Source: Sulfuritalea sp.
GTDB taxonomy: Bacteria > Pseudomonadota > Gammaproteobacteria > Burkholderiales > Rhodocyclaceae
NCBI GenBank assembly: GCA_023229545.1
Contig: JALNZB010000013.1
Coordinates: 21,725 to 85,724 of the forward strand
Length of the DNA: 64,000 nt
Reading direction: 5' to 3'
Numbering within the stretch: position 1 is the stretch's first letter; every line of letters starts with the position of its first letter. The position numbers were made by a program, and so were the translations under genes. Below, piece by piece: positions 8,291-15,997 of the stretch. The notes under the pieces are model-generated. The model saw only the letters and a list, made by a program, of their open reading frames with translations. It had not been told where the DNA came from and made no database searches.

Positions 8291-8314
8291 CGATGTATCG
8301 TGCAGGATATAGCG
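8291..8314 (-). promoter_or_regulatory. Putative ModE operator before modA
   Basis: CGATGTATCG followed four bases later by GGATATAGCG lies between the ModE-type gene and modA. It resembles CGATATATCG, which occurs before the ModE-type gene itself, and the TATA-rich ModE boxes known in other proteobacteria. It probably represses modABC when molybdate is plentiful. Confidence 0.5.
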
Positions 8315-8347
8315 ATGGGCAAAAAAAGGCGATATGTTCTGGATGGG

Positions 8348-8695
8348 TCAGTGCGCCAGCAGTTTGGTGAATGCGCGCATGTCGGCGGCGATGGCGGCAG
8401 CGGCCGTGAGTTCCATGGCGCGATAGCGGGACAGTACGTCCAGGCCGAATTCGGTAACGCTGGCGCCGCCCCCGCTGGCACCGCCCTTTGCCGTTTCCAC
8501 CAGTGGATTACGGAAAGAGCGGTTCATGGTATCCACCAGCAGCCAGGCGCGGCGATAGGACATGCCCATGGATCGCGCCGCCGCCGAAATGGAGCCGGTG
8601 CGCGCCACTGCTTCGAGCAGGGCGGCCTTGCCCGGCCCGATGGCGATGTCGGCGCCAAGCAGGATGCGCAAACGCGGTTCGACTTGTCGTTCCAT
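8348..8695 (-). CDS. modE: ModE-type regulator, DNA-binding domain only
   Basis: A 115-residue protein matching the N-terminal LysR-like winged helix of ModE, with the conserved GSISAAARSMGMSYRRAWLL helix-turn-helix and the following FRNPLVETAKGGASGGGASVT stretch split across residues about 60-80. Full-length ModE (about 260 residues) also has two molbindin domains that sense molybdate; they are absent here. Single-domain relatives exist, and how they sense molybdate is less clear; a separate molbindin partner is possible. It is divergent from nothing: modABC lies downstream on the same strand. Confidence 0.82.
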   Translation of the reverse strand: MERQVEPRLRILLGADIAIGPGKAALLEAVARTGSISAAARSMGMSYRRAWLLVDTMNRSFRNPLVETAKGGASGGGASVTEFGLDVLSRYRAMELTAAAAIAADMRAFTKLLAH

Positions 8696-8703
8696 GGTTG
8701 TCT

Positions 8704-8734
8704 CGATATATCGGTAAGGTCATAACGATATATC
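8704..8734 (-). promoter_or_regulatory. Tandem CGATATATC operators before the ModE-type gene
   Basis: CGATATATCG (8704-8713, a perfect palindrome) and CGATATATC (8726-8734) lie 22 bp apart, two helical turns, immediately upstream of the ModE-type gene. Similarity to the site before modA suggests both are bound by this regulator. Confidence 0.5.
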
Positions 8735-8822
8735 AAACCTTGAAGCGATGGCAAGTGTGTCGTGCATCAGCGACCGCCTCAGTCGAGTTCGTAGTCGAAG
8801 GAGTTGAACGCGGCCATTGCGG

Positions 8823-9398
8823 CTACGCCTCAGGGCCGAAGCAGATGCCGTAATCGGTGCACGCGGCGCAGCTCGGCGACTTGCAGATCAGCACTTCGGC
8901 CGCCTCGCACAATTGGCGGTAGAAGAACTTCTTCCACTTCATGTCGCCGACATTTTTCATTTTCAGCGCCGTGAAGCGGGTTTGCATCAGCGCGCTGAGT
9001 TCGACGCGGCTGGGCAGGCCGAGGTCTTGCCAGAGATGGTTGTCGGCCATGCTGGCGGTGGCGACGGCGTGGGCCAGCCAGCGCGAATCGCGCGCCGTGG
9101 TGGTCTGGTGCGCCAGCAGCAGCGCGACCAGATCGTCGAATTCGTCGGCGGGCGGGCGCGGCGTTGCGGCGGCTTCTTCGCGCCATTCGTGCAGCAGCGG
9201 GCGCAGCGATGCGGCGGCGGGAAAGTAGTCGATGAGCAAGGCATCGAATTCATCGGCATCGAGGCCGGCCACCGGCGCCCGCCACGCGCCCTTGCGGCGC
9301 GGGGCGAGGGCGATGGTGCCGGCCAGGGCCTGGGTTTCCGGCAGAAGGGGGTAGCGCGCGAGGGCGAGTAGGTGGGGACGCAGGTCGGTGGCGTTCAT
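8823..9398 (-). CDS. nifQ: Molybdenum donor for nitrogenase cofactor NifQ
   Basis: A 191-residue protein identified by its C-terminal cysteine motif C-x4-C-x2-C-x5-C (CKSPSCAACTDYGIC), which in NifQ binds a Mo-Fe-S cluster delivered to NifEN/NifH during FeMo-co synthesis. The upstream FTALKMKNVGDMKWKKFFYR region is also typical. The start was placed at the ATG of MNATDLRPHL; the open frame extends further but into promoter sequence. A NifA-type site and -24/-12 element lie directly upstream. Its position beside mod genes is fitting. Confidence 0.92.
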   Translation of the reverse strand: MNATDLRPHLLALARYPLLPETQALAGTIALAPRRKGAWRAPVAGLDADEFDALLIDYFPAAASLRPLLHEWREEAAATPRPPADEFDDLVALLLAHQTTTARDSRWLAHAVATASMADNHLWQDLGLPSRVELSALMQTRFTALKMKNVGDMKWKKFFYRQLCEAAEVLICKSPSCAACTDYGICFGPEA

Positions 9399-9410
9399 GA
9401 TGAACGACAA

Positions 9411-9482
9411 TGCAGGAAGAATGCCAGCGCCCGATGCCGCAGAAACAGGCGGTATCCATGGCGCCGTGTCGCAAACCCGACA
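9411..9482 (-). promoter_or_regulatory. NifA upstream activator site and sigma-54 promoter of nifQ
   Basis: TGT-N10-ACA at 9467-9482 matches the NifA activator consensus exactly. On the minus strand TGGCATTCTTCCTGCA (9426-9411) has GG and GC separated by ten bases as required for sigma-54. The spacing resembles that before nifE. One difficulty is that the predicted transcription start falls only about two bases before the annotated ATG, so either the leader is extremely short or the true start codon is further in. Confidence 0.5.
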
Positions 9483-9506
9483 AGACAATGTGCGGGCTGT
9501 TGCGAC

Positions 9507-9531
9507 GCCGTACCGTCAGCGCCGACTTTTC
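9507..9531 (-). repeat. Dispersed repeat copy 2
   Basis: Read on the minus strand this is AAAGTCGGCGCTGACGG followed by TACGGC, one base different from the core of the copy at 4722 (plus one in the tail). It lies upstream of the nifQ control region in a gene-free gap. Confidence 0.55.
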
Positions 9532-9567
9532 AGGGGCGGCGAAGACATCGGTCCTGCCCATTTTTGG

Positions 9568-9597
9568 CCGTCATTCCGACGCAAGCCGGAATGACGG
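9568..9597. repeat. REP-like hairpin between nifQ promoter and lipoprotein gene
   Basis: CCGTCATTCCG (9568-9578) and CGGAATGACGG (9587-9597) form a perfect 11-bp stem with an 8-base loop. No T-run follows on either strand in the right place, so it is not a standard terminator. The ATTCCG...CGGAAT hairpin is a widespread intergenic repeat type in proteobacteria. Confidence 0.7.
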
Positions 9598-9622
9598 ACC
9601 CTGAACCGGGGTCCGGGATTTC

Positions 9623-10036
9623 TCAGTTGCCGGCGTCCTTGCGGTCCACCTTGACGCGAATTTCGCCGGGCTTGGGATGTTGCTGGGATGGCAGCGTTAC
9701 GGCGACCTCGACGCGGAGCATGTCTGCGGCTGGCTTCCAGTTCTTGCCGTCCTCGCTGACCCAGTCGCGATAGACGTAGAGGTCGCGCGGCAGCGTGGCG
9801 TTGAGGGTCTGCGACGCGCCGCTGGCTAGGGCCGAACCCTCGATGACGACCTGGGTGGCAATCGGCTTGCCGCCAGGCAGCTTGAGGATGAAATCTCCGG
9901 CGGGCGGCGGATTGGGGAATTCCACCGTCGGTAGCGCCGCCAGTTGTTCGGTCGAAGGCCGCGACAGGCTGGCGCAGCCCGACAGGGCGAGGATTGCGGC
10001 GAGGCCGGCGAAGGTTGGGAGATTGCGTGGCGTCAT
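9623..10036 (-). CDS. Putative outer-membrane lipoprotein
   Basis: A 137-residue protein with a lipoprotein signal: hydrophobic stretch FAGLAAILALSGC ending in a lipobox with Cys at about residue 20. The mature part is a beta-rich domain of about 110 residues with no recognised family. It is the last gene of a four-gene minus-strand operon starting at 12004, downstream of the winged-helix regulator by 13 bases. The frame extends upstream into that regulator; the ATG chosen is the first one preceding the signal peptide. Function unknown. Confidence 0.65.
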   Translation of the reverse strand: MTPRNLPTFAGLAAILALSGCASLSRPSTEQLAALPTVEFPNPPPAGDFILKLPGGKPIATQVVIEGSALASGASQTLNATLPRDLYVYRDWVSEDGKNWKPAADMLRVEVAVTLPSQQHPKPGEIRVKVDRKDAGN

Positions 10037-10049
10037 GACGATGTACCTT

Positions 10050-10397
10050 TCAGTGCGAGGGAAGTGGATCGAGGGACGCCGCCGGGGCGGCATCCTGCGG
10101 TGCGGCGGACAGCAGCGTCGACAGCGTGGCGACATAGGCGGCGAAGCTTTGGCGACCGGTGTTGGTCAGGGAAAACACGGTGGCCGGGCGTCCGACCGGC
10201 TGCGCCTCGCGGCGCGATTCGACATAGCCGGCTTCGGTGAGCTTGCCCAGGTGGGCGTCGAGGTTGCCGTCGGTGACGCCGAGCACGCGCTTCAGTTCGG
10301 CGAAGGTGGTTTCGCCGCGTCCGGCCAGATAGGCGGCGATCTGGGTGCGCACGGGCTGGTGCAGCAGCGGGTCGAGGCTGGGAAGGGCGGTGCTCAT
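10050..10397 (-). CDS. Winged-helix transcriptional regulator (HTH_34/ArsR-like)
   Basis: A 115-residue regulator with a single winged helix: TFAELKRVLGVTDGNLDAHL is the helix-turn-helix and the wing follows in GYVESRREAQPVGRPAT. This size and sequence fit the small DNA-binding family often paired with multi-pass membrane proteins. Its ATG overlaps the stop of the membrane protein gene. Tandem palindromes at the head of the operon (12025-12062) are its likely target, so autoregulation is expected. No effector-binding domain is visible. Confidence 0.8.
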   Translation of the reverse strand: MSTALPSLDPLLHQPVRTQIAAYLAGRGETTFAELKRVLGVTDGNLDAHLGKLTEAGYVESRREAQPVGRPATVFSLTNTGRQSFAAYVATLSTLLSAAPQDAAPAASLDPLPSH

Positions 10398-11392
10398 TGC
10401 TGTTCTCCCTTGTAGGTGAACTCGCCGCGCAGGCGGATCTCGGGCTTGCCGGCGGAAAGTTGCGGGCGGATGCGGTCGATGCGCAGGAACAGCGCGCCGT
10501 CCTGCATGGCGTGCCACGGCCCGTTGTCGAAACGGTAGCGACCGTCCGGCTGGCCATCGCGCAACGCGACTTCGGTGTCGCGCGCGACGCGCAGGGGCAG
10601 CGAGGCCTCGGGCGCGATGGCGATCAGCGTGCTGTCCATGTCGACGTGGAGCGGCACGACGCTGCCGGCGGGCAGGCGCAGCGTCGCAGTCGCCGCACTT
10701 GGCGCGGCAACGACGGGCAGCCAGCGGGCGGCGACGAGGGCCGGCGCGATCACCACCGCCAGCCAGAGCGCGACGGCCAGCGCGCGGCGTCCGACGCCAT
10801 TGTCATTGATGCGCGCCGTCAGCCAGCCGGCGAAGGGCAGGCCGATGGCGAAGGTGGATGCCGTCAGCCAGCGCGCGCCGTTCATCGACAAACCCGAACT
10901 GAGGCCGGCAATGCCGAGCAGGATTGCGGCGAGGCCGATCCACTCGACCAGGGGCCGCGAGAACAGGCCGAAGATGAATATGCCGAGACCCAGCAGCACC
11001 GTCCACAGCGCATAGACCATGGTGCCGCCGCCGTGGAAAAACATGGCGAAGGAACCCAGCACGCCGAGCGCCAGCAGCATCCACCAGGCGCGCGTGACCT
11101 GAGCCTGGGCAAAGGGCAGGGTCTCCCGCCGCGACAGGCGCGCGCGCCGCGTCAGGCGGTGGTCGATCCAGGACATGGCGACCAGCCAGCCGGCCAGCCA
11201 CAGCAGCAGCGCGACGGCATGCTGCATCTTGTCCGGAAAGCGCTCTGGATTGATCGCCAGATCGGTGAAGGCACATAGGCCGCCGCCGACCAGGCCCCAG
11301 AGCAGCAGACTGTGGCGTTCCAGCTCGACGCAGCGCTGGCCGGCGGCGAGCATGGCCTGGATGGATTGCATCTGTTCATGGTGGGGCGGCAT
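10394..11392 (-). CDS. Multi-pass inner-membrane protein of unknown function
   Basis: A 332-residue protein with about seven hydrophobic segments between residues 28 and 225, then a C-terminal periplasmic or cytosolic beta-rich domain (about 225-332). A charged segment (DHRLTRRARLSRRE) separates the second and third segments. No known transporter motif is seen. It is the second gene of the operon 12004-9623 and overlaps the winged-helix gene by four bases. Comparable regulator/membrane-protein pairs occur widely, but I cannot assign a function. Confidence 0.6.
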   Translation of the reverse strand: MPPHHEQMQSIQAMLAAGQRCVELERHSLLLWGLVGGGLCAFTDLAINPERFPDKMQHAVALLLWLAGWLVAMSWIDHRLTRRARLSRRETLPFAQAQVTRAWWMLLALGVLGSFAMFFHGGGTMVYALWTVLLGLGIFIFGLFSRPLVEWIGLAAILLGIAGLSSGLSMNGARWLTASTFAIGLPFAGWLTARINDNGVGRRALAVALWLAVVIAPALVAARWLPVVAAPSAATATLRLPAGSVVPLHVDMDSTLIAIAPEASLPLRVARDTEVALRDGQPDGRYRFDNGPWHAMQDGALFLRIDRIRPQLSAGKPEIRLRGEFTYKGEQQ

Positions 11393-11422
11393 GGCGTGCT
11401 CCTGAAATATTCGTGTGGAATA

Positions 11423-12004
11423 TCATGACTTCGAGACTTCGCATTGCGCGGGGATGACCATGCCGCGCATGAAATGGGGGACATGGGCCAGCGCCACCAC
11501 GCAACGGCTGCGACCGAAGCGCTGTACCCAGTTGCCGGCGGCGTCGTGCTCTTCGACCAGCGTGTCCGGCCGGGTGGCGCGGGCGATGACGGTTTCCACC
11601 GTCATCGGAGGCAGGGGCGGCAGGCCGAGCTGACGCGGCGCCGACCAAGTCTTGCCGATGGAGCGTGCGGCAGCAAAGGCCGCTTGGACATCAACGGTCG
11701 GCAGTGGCGGCGCGGCGGCGGCTTGCGGAGACACCGGCGCGTCGGTTGTCACGACAGGCGATGAATTCTGCCGCGCGCTTGGCGGCTGGCCAGGGGTGGC
11801 AGCGGGTGCGGCGAGCGCCTGGGATGGCATCTGGGTTGCATGGATTGCCAAGCGCACATGCAGCGGCGCCTGCGGCGGCGGGCGACTGGCGGAATGCGGC
11901 GACAGGACGACCGCCACAAGATGGATGACGAGCGAAATGGCCAAAGATATCCACAGCGCGCGGGGCGCTGGCGGCGTCTGGATGGCGGGTCCGTGAAGGG
12001 TCAT
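11423..12004 (-). CDS. Membrane-anchored, proline-rich protein
   Basis: A 193-residue protein with one N-terminal membrane anchor (about 20-38, LWISLAISLVIHLVAVVLS), a long Pro/Ala/Gln-rich linker (about 40-120) and a compact C-terminal domain of about 65 residues with two cysteines. The anchor plus proline-rich periplasmic linker resembles TonB-like architecture, but the TonB C-terminal motif is absent. First gene of the operon; a start further upstream at 12067 would place codons over the operator pair, so 12004 is preferred. Confidence 0.55.
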   Translation of the reverse strand: MTLHGPAIQTPPAPRALWISLAISLVIHLVAVVLSPHSASRPPPQAPLHVRLAIHATQMPSQALAAPAATPGQPPSARQNSSPVVTTDAPVSPQAAAAPPLPTVDVQAAFAAARSIGKTWSAPRQLGLPPLPPMTVETVIARATRPDTLVEEHDAAGNWVQRFGRSRCVVALAHVPHFMRGMVIPAQCEVSKS

Positions 12005-12024
12005 CGGCTGGTTGGAACAATGAA

Positions 12025-12062
12025 ACTCTGTTTTGCAGAGTATCAACTCTGAATTGCAGAGT
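12025..12062 (-). promoter_or_regulatory. Tandem palindromic operators ACTCTG-N5-CAGAGT
   Basis: Two 17-bp elements, ACTCTGTTTTGCAGAGT (12025-12041) and ACTCTGAATTGCAGAGT (12046-12062), have perfect six-base arms and centres 21 bp apart, two helical turns. They lie between the divergent membrane operon and the nifE control region. They are the likely binding site of the winged-helix regulator at 10050-10397. Confidence 0.7.
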
Positions 12063-12081
12063 GTCAAGCCGGGAAGTCGAT

Positions 12082-12146
12082 TGTCTGCTTTGCTACAACC
12101 GCAAATGCCATTTAATCAATGGGCTATGGCTGGCATGCGGCTTGCG
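12082..12146 (+). promoter_or_regulatory. NifA activator site and sigma-54 promoter of nifENX
   Basis: TGT-N10-ACA at 12082-12097 matches the NifA upstream activator consensus. TGGCATGCGGCTTGCG at 12131-12146 has the invariant GG and GC ten bases apart, as in -24/-12 promoters. Predicted transcription start is near 12157, giving an 18-19-base leader with GAGG before the nifE ATG. Confidence 0.8.
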
Positions 12147-12175
12147 ATTCATCCACCAAACCCATGAGGCCCGCC

Positions 12176-13591
12176 ATGAAAGCCGCCGAAATCGCCCAAC
12201 TGCTGAACGAGCCCGCCTGCGTCCATAACAACAAGGACAAGTCCGGCTGCGCCAAGACCAAACCGGGCGCGACGGCCGGCGGCTGTTCTTTCGACGGCGC
12301 GCAGATTGCGCTCTTGCCGATTGCCGATGTCGCCCATATCGTGCATGGCCCCAGCGCCTGTGCCGGCAATGCGTGGGACAACCGTGGCACGCGCTCCTCG
12401 GGCCCCACGCTCTACCGCATTGGCATGACCACCGACCTCACCGAAGAGGACGTGATCATGGGGCGTGGCGAGAAGCGGCTGTTCCATGCCATCAAGCAGG
12501 CCATCGACGATTACGCGCCGAAGGCGGTCTTCCTCTATTCCACCTGCGTAGCGGCATTGATCGGCGACGACCTCGGCGCCGTCGCCAGGGCCGCCACGGA
12601 GCGCTGGGGCGTGCCGGTGGTGCCGGTCGATTGCGCCGGTTTCTACGGTACCAAGAACCTCGGCAACCGCATTGCCGGCGAAGCCATGTTCCGCCATGTG
12701 ATCGGCACCCGCGAGCCGGAGCCGGTACCTGAATCGGCGCAGCGAGCGGGCATCAAAGTGCATGACGTCAACCTGATCGGCGAGTACAACATCGCCGGCG
12801 AGTTCTGGTACGTCGCGCCGCTGTTCGACGAACTCGGCCTGCGCATTCTCGGCTCGCTGTCGGGCGACGCGCGTTTTCATGAGGTGCAGACCATGCACCG
12901 CGCCAAAGTTTCGATGGTGGTGTGCGCCAAGGCGCTGCTCAACGTCGCGCGGAAGCTCGAAGAAAACTACGGCATGCCTTTCTTCGAGGGCAGCTTCTAC
13001 GGCATCACCGACACTTCGCAAGCCTTCCGCGATTTCGCCGGGTTGCTGCGCGACCCCGGTTTGACGGCGCGTACCGAGGCGATGATCGCTCGCGAGGAGG
13101 CGAAGATTCGCGCCGCGTTATTGCCCTGGGCCGAGCGGCTGAAGGGCAAGCGGGCGCTGCTTTACACCGGCGGCGTCAAGTCATGGTCGGTGGTTTCGGC
13201 CTTGCAGGATTTGGGCATGACGGTGGTGGCGACCGGTACCAAAAAGTCGACGGAAGAGGACAAGGCGCGCATCCGCGAGATCATGGGCGATGACGCGAAA
13301 ATGATTACCGACGGCAGCCCCACGGCGTTGTTGCAGGCCTACAAGGATTACCAGGCCGACATCCTGATCGCCGGCGGACGCAATCTCTACACCGCGTTGA
13401 AGGCGCGTATTCCCTTCCTCGATATCAACCAAGAACGCGAGTTCGGCTACGCCGGCTATGACGGAATGCTGGAGCTGGTACGCCAACTGGCGCTGACCAT
13501 CGAATCGCCGGTGTGGGACAAGGTGCGCAAGCCGGCGCCGTGGGCCGCGCAGAAGGCCGTCGGCGAACCCTTGATGGCGGCGCGGACATAA
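12176..13591 (+). CDS. nifE: FeMo-cofactor scaffold protein NifE
   Basis: A 471-residue NifD paralogue which with NifN forms the scaffold where the NifB-co precursor is matured to FeMo-co. Visible are the N-terminal PACVHNNKDKSGCAKTKPG segment and the cluster-ligand stretch HGPSACAGNAWDNRG. Several in-frame ATGs exist; 12176 is chosen because GAGG lies six bases before it and the protein then begins MKAAEIAQLLNEPAC as in other NifE. The upstream 12119 start lies inside the sigma-54 promoter. First gene of nifENX. Confidence 0.96.
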   Translation: MKAAEIAQLLNEPACVHNNKDKSGCAKTKPGATAGGCSFDGAQIALLPIADVAHIVHGPSACAGNAWDNRGTRSSGPTLYRIGMTTDLTEEDVIMGRGEKRLFHAIKQAIDDYAPKAVFLYSTCVAALIGDDLGAVARAATERWGVPVVPVDCAGFYGTKNLGNRIAGEAMFRHVIGTREPEPVPESAQRAGIKVHDVNLIGEYNIAGEFWYVAPLFDELGLRILGSLSGDARFHEVQTMHRAKVSMVVCAKALLNVARKLEENYGMPFFEGSFYGITDTSQAFRDFAGLLRDPGLTARTEAMIAREEAKIRAALLPWAERLKGKRALLYTGGVKSWSVVSALQDLGMTVVATGTKKSTEEDKARIREIMGDDAKMITDGSPTALLQAYKDYQADILIAGGRNLYTALKARIPFLDINQEREFGYAGYDGMLELVRQLALTIESPVWDKVRKPAPWAAQKAVGEPLMAART

Positions 13592-13604
13592 CAGGACGAT
13601 CACC

Positions 13605-15002
13605 ATGGCCGAAATTCTCAAACGCTCGAAACCCCTCGCGGTGAATCCGCTCAAGGCCAGCCAGCCGATGGGCGCGGCGCTGGCATTCCTCGGTTTGAAA
13701 AATGCCATCCCCATGCTGCATGGCTCACAGGGTTGCACGGCCTTCGGCAAGGTGTTTTTCGTGCGCCATTTCCGCGAGCCGATTCCCTTGCAAACCACCG
13801 CCATGGATCAGGTGTCGACCATCATGAGCGCCGATGAAAATGTCATCGAAGGGCTCCGGGTGATTTGCGAGAAGAACAGTCCCGACGTGATCGGCCTGCC
13901 GACCACTGGGCTTTCGGAAACGCAGGGCGTGGACATCAAGCGCCTGGTCCGGCGCTTCCGCGAGTTGCATCCGGAATTCGCCGCGACCGCCGTGGTGCCG
14001 GTGAATACGCCGGATTTTTCCGGCTGCCTCGAATCCGGTTTTGCGCTGGCGCTGGAAGCGATCATCGATGTCATGGTGCAAGAGTCGGCTCTGGCGGGAC
14101 GGCGGCACAAGCAGGTCAACGTGCTGTGTTCGTCGATGCTGACCCCCGGTGATACCGAAAGCATCCGCGACTGGATCGAAGCCTTCGGCCTGCGCCCGGT
14201 GCTGTTGCCCGACATCGGCGATTCGCTCGACGGCCATCTGGTGGATGTCGAAACTACGCCGCTGACCTTCGGCGGTACGCAGAAGAGTGAAATCGAAACC
14301 ATGGGCGAATCGGTCGCCACGCTGGTGATCGGCCGCTCGCTGGCGAAGGCCGCCGATCTGCTCAAGGATCGCACCGGCGTGCCCGACTACCGCTTCGACC
14401 ACTTGCTGGGGCTGGATGCCTGCGATGCCTTCACCTCGGCGCTGGCGAAAATTTCGGGCGTGCCGGTGCCGGCGCGCATCGACCGCCGCCGCGCGCAGTT
14501 GCAGGACGCGATGGTCGATACGCATTTCATGGCCGGCTTCCTGCGCGTCGCCATTGCCGCCGATGCCGATCTGCTGGTGGCGCTCGGGGCTTTCCTCACC
14601 GGCGTCGGCGCCGAGGTGGTCGCCGCCGTGGCGCCGGCGCGGGCCGATGTCCTCGCCGCGATGCCGGCGGCATCGGTGCGCATCGGCGATCTCGAAGACC
14701 TCGAACGCGCGGCGCTGGCCGGACGCGCACAACTGGTGATTTCCAATTCGCATGCCGTAGCGAGCGCCGAACGTCTCGGCGTGCCGCTGTTGCGTGCCGG
14801 CTTTCCGCAGTACGACTGGGTTGGCGGCTATGCGCGGACCTGGGTCGGCTATCGCGGCGCGCGCGCCGCCCTGTTCGATGTCGCCAACCTCTTTACCGGG
14901 AGTCACCATGACACCCCTGCCTATCGATCCATCTACCGCACCGGCGCCGCCGGCGAGTCGCAAGACCGGGCGGCGGCTGGCGCTGGCGTGGTCCGCCACT
15001 AG
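13605..15002 (+). CDS. nifN: FeMo-cofactor scaffold protein NifN
   Basis: A 465-residue NifK paralogue and partner of NifE. The conserved LHGSQGCTAFGKVFFVRHF segment (cluster-ligand cysteine) and PDFSGCLESGFA match NifN. It follows nifE by 13 bases. The C-terminus, beyond the DTPAYRSIYR motif at about residue 440, carries about 20 extra Ala/Gly-rich residues that overlap the probable nifX start in another frame. A degenerate copy of the dispersed repeat (14081-14105) coincides with codons for ESALAGRR. Confidence 0.95.
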   Translation: MAEILKRSKPLAVNPLKASQPMGAALAFLGLKNAIPMLHGSQGCTAFGKVFFVRHFREPIPLQTTAMDQVSTIMSADENVIEGLRVICEKNSPDVIGLPTTGLSETQGVDIKRLVRRFRELHPEFAATAVVPVNTPDFSGCLESGFALALEAIIDVMVQESALAGRRHKQVNVLCSSMLTPGDTESIRDWIEAFGLRPVLLPDIGDSLDGHLVDVETTPLTFGGTQKSEIETMGESVATLVIGRSLAKAADLLKDRTGVPDYRFDHLLGLDACDAFTSALAKISGVPVPARIDRRRAQLQDAMVDTHFMAGFLRVAIAADADLLVALGAFLTGVGAEVVAAVAPARADVLAAMPAASVRIGDLEDLERAALAGRAQLVISNSHAVASAERLGVPLLRAGFPQYDWVGGYARTWVGYRGARAALFDVANLFTGSHHDTPAYRSIYRTGAAGESQDRAAAGAGVVRH

Positions 15003-15435
15003 CGAGGCGCCGACCATGCTGAAAGTGGCCTTTGCCAGCGACGACCGCAGCACGGTGAACCAGCACTTCGGCGCCGCCGTCGGCTTTGCCATATTTGCGC
15101 TGGACGGCGAGCGTTCGCAACTGGTCGAGCTGGCCGAATTTCCGCCGGAGACCATGGACGGCAACGAACACAAGCTGCCAGCCAGGATCGCCGCGCTGGC
15201 CGGTTGCGCGGCGGTGTATTGCCTGGCAGCCGGCGGCTCCGCCGTCAAGCAGTTGCTGGCGAGCGGGGTGCAGCCGATCCGGGTCGATGACGAGACGGCC
15301 ATCGAGGTTTTGCTCAAGCAGATATCCGCCGCAATCCGCGATGGCGGCATTGCCTGGGTGGACAAGGCCGTGAACCGACCGCAGAACGACAGCTCGCGCT
15401 TCGACCGGATGGCCGACGAAAGCTGGGAGGAATGA
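14908..15435 (+). CDS. nifX: FeMo-cofactor carrier NifX
   Basis: NifX shuttles NifB-co and VK-cluster between NifB, NifEN and later steps. The core LKVAFASDDRSTVNQHFGAA contains the conserved histidine region of the NifX/NafY cofactor-binding fold. I chose the ATG at 14908 (175 residues): GGGAG lies six bases before it and the resulting RRLALAWSATSEAPT leader resembles leaders of other NifX proteins. It overlaps the nifN end by 95 bases. The alternative ATG at 15016 (139 residues) starts directly at MLKVAFA and cannot be excluded. Confidence 0.88.
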   Translation: MTPLPIDPSTAPAPPASRKTGRRLALAWSATSEAPTMLKVAFASDDRSTVNQHFGAAVGFAIFALDGERSQLVELAEFPPETMDGNEHKLPARIAALAGCAAVYCLAAGGSAVKQLLASGVQPIRVDDETAIEVLLKQISAAIRDGGIAWVDKAVNRPQNDSSRFDRMADESWEE

Positions 15436-15475
15436 TGCCGCTGCGATTTTCAAATTCAAACTACGGAGATATTTT

Positions 15476-15946
15476 ATGACCACCCTCGCCATCGAAAGCG
15501 CCGACGATCCGATTTACGCCACCGACTTTGTCAAGGAGATGTTGCGCCAGACCCGCGCGCTGGACAGCTACGGTCAGTGCGACGGCAAGTCGGCGCCGGA
15601 AATACTCGATGCCTATGTCCTGACCAGGGAACGCCGCCGGGCGATCCCGGTGATCGGCGATCCCGACGATGTGCTGATCGCCCGCGTCAAGGCCTTCCAC
15701 AACGCCATTGCGGTGCTGATCGAGAAGGAATGCGGGTTGATGGCGGCGCCTTTTGTCCAAATCACCTACGAAGGTTTCGGTCGCGTCCTGATTGTCGTCG
15801 GCAAGCTGGTGGTGATGGACCGCACCATGCGCGACGTGCATCGCTTCGGCTTCGACAGCCTGTCGAAAATGAAAACCGAAGCCGACAAATTCCTTGCCGT
15901 GGCCATCGAAATCATCGGCAAGCATCCCGCAGTCGCCGGCATGTGA
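15476..15946 (+). CDS. NifX-associated nitrogen fixation protein (DUF269)
   Basis: A 156-residue protein of the NifX-associated/DUF269 family, recognised by size, by its position directly after nifX and by stretches such as DPIYATDFVKEMLRQTRALD and GRVLIVVGKLVVMDRTMRDV. It is usually encoded between nifX and a nif-specific ferredoxin, exactly as here. The function is undetermined. It is preceded by GGAG before the ATG. Confidence 0.92.
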   Translation: MTTLAIESADDPIYATDFVKEMLRQTRALDSYGQCDGKSAPEILDAYVLTRERRRAIPVIGDPDDVLIARVKAFHNAIAVLIEKECGLMAAPFVQITYEGFGRVLIVVGKLVVMDRTMRDVHRFGFDSLSKMKTEADKFLAVAIEIIGKHPAVAGM

Positions 15947-15997
15947 AGCGAGCGCCGCACTACCGAAAACCGACCCAACCGAAATAAGGAATACGAC

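Noticed and set aside
13725..15365. Long antisense frame (546 codons) opposite nifN and nifX
   Set aside because: It mirrors the codon pattern of nifN in GC-rich DNA, has no ribosome site and no family features.
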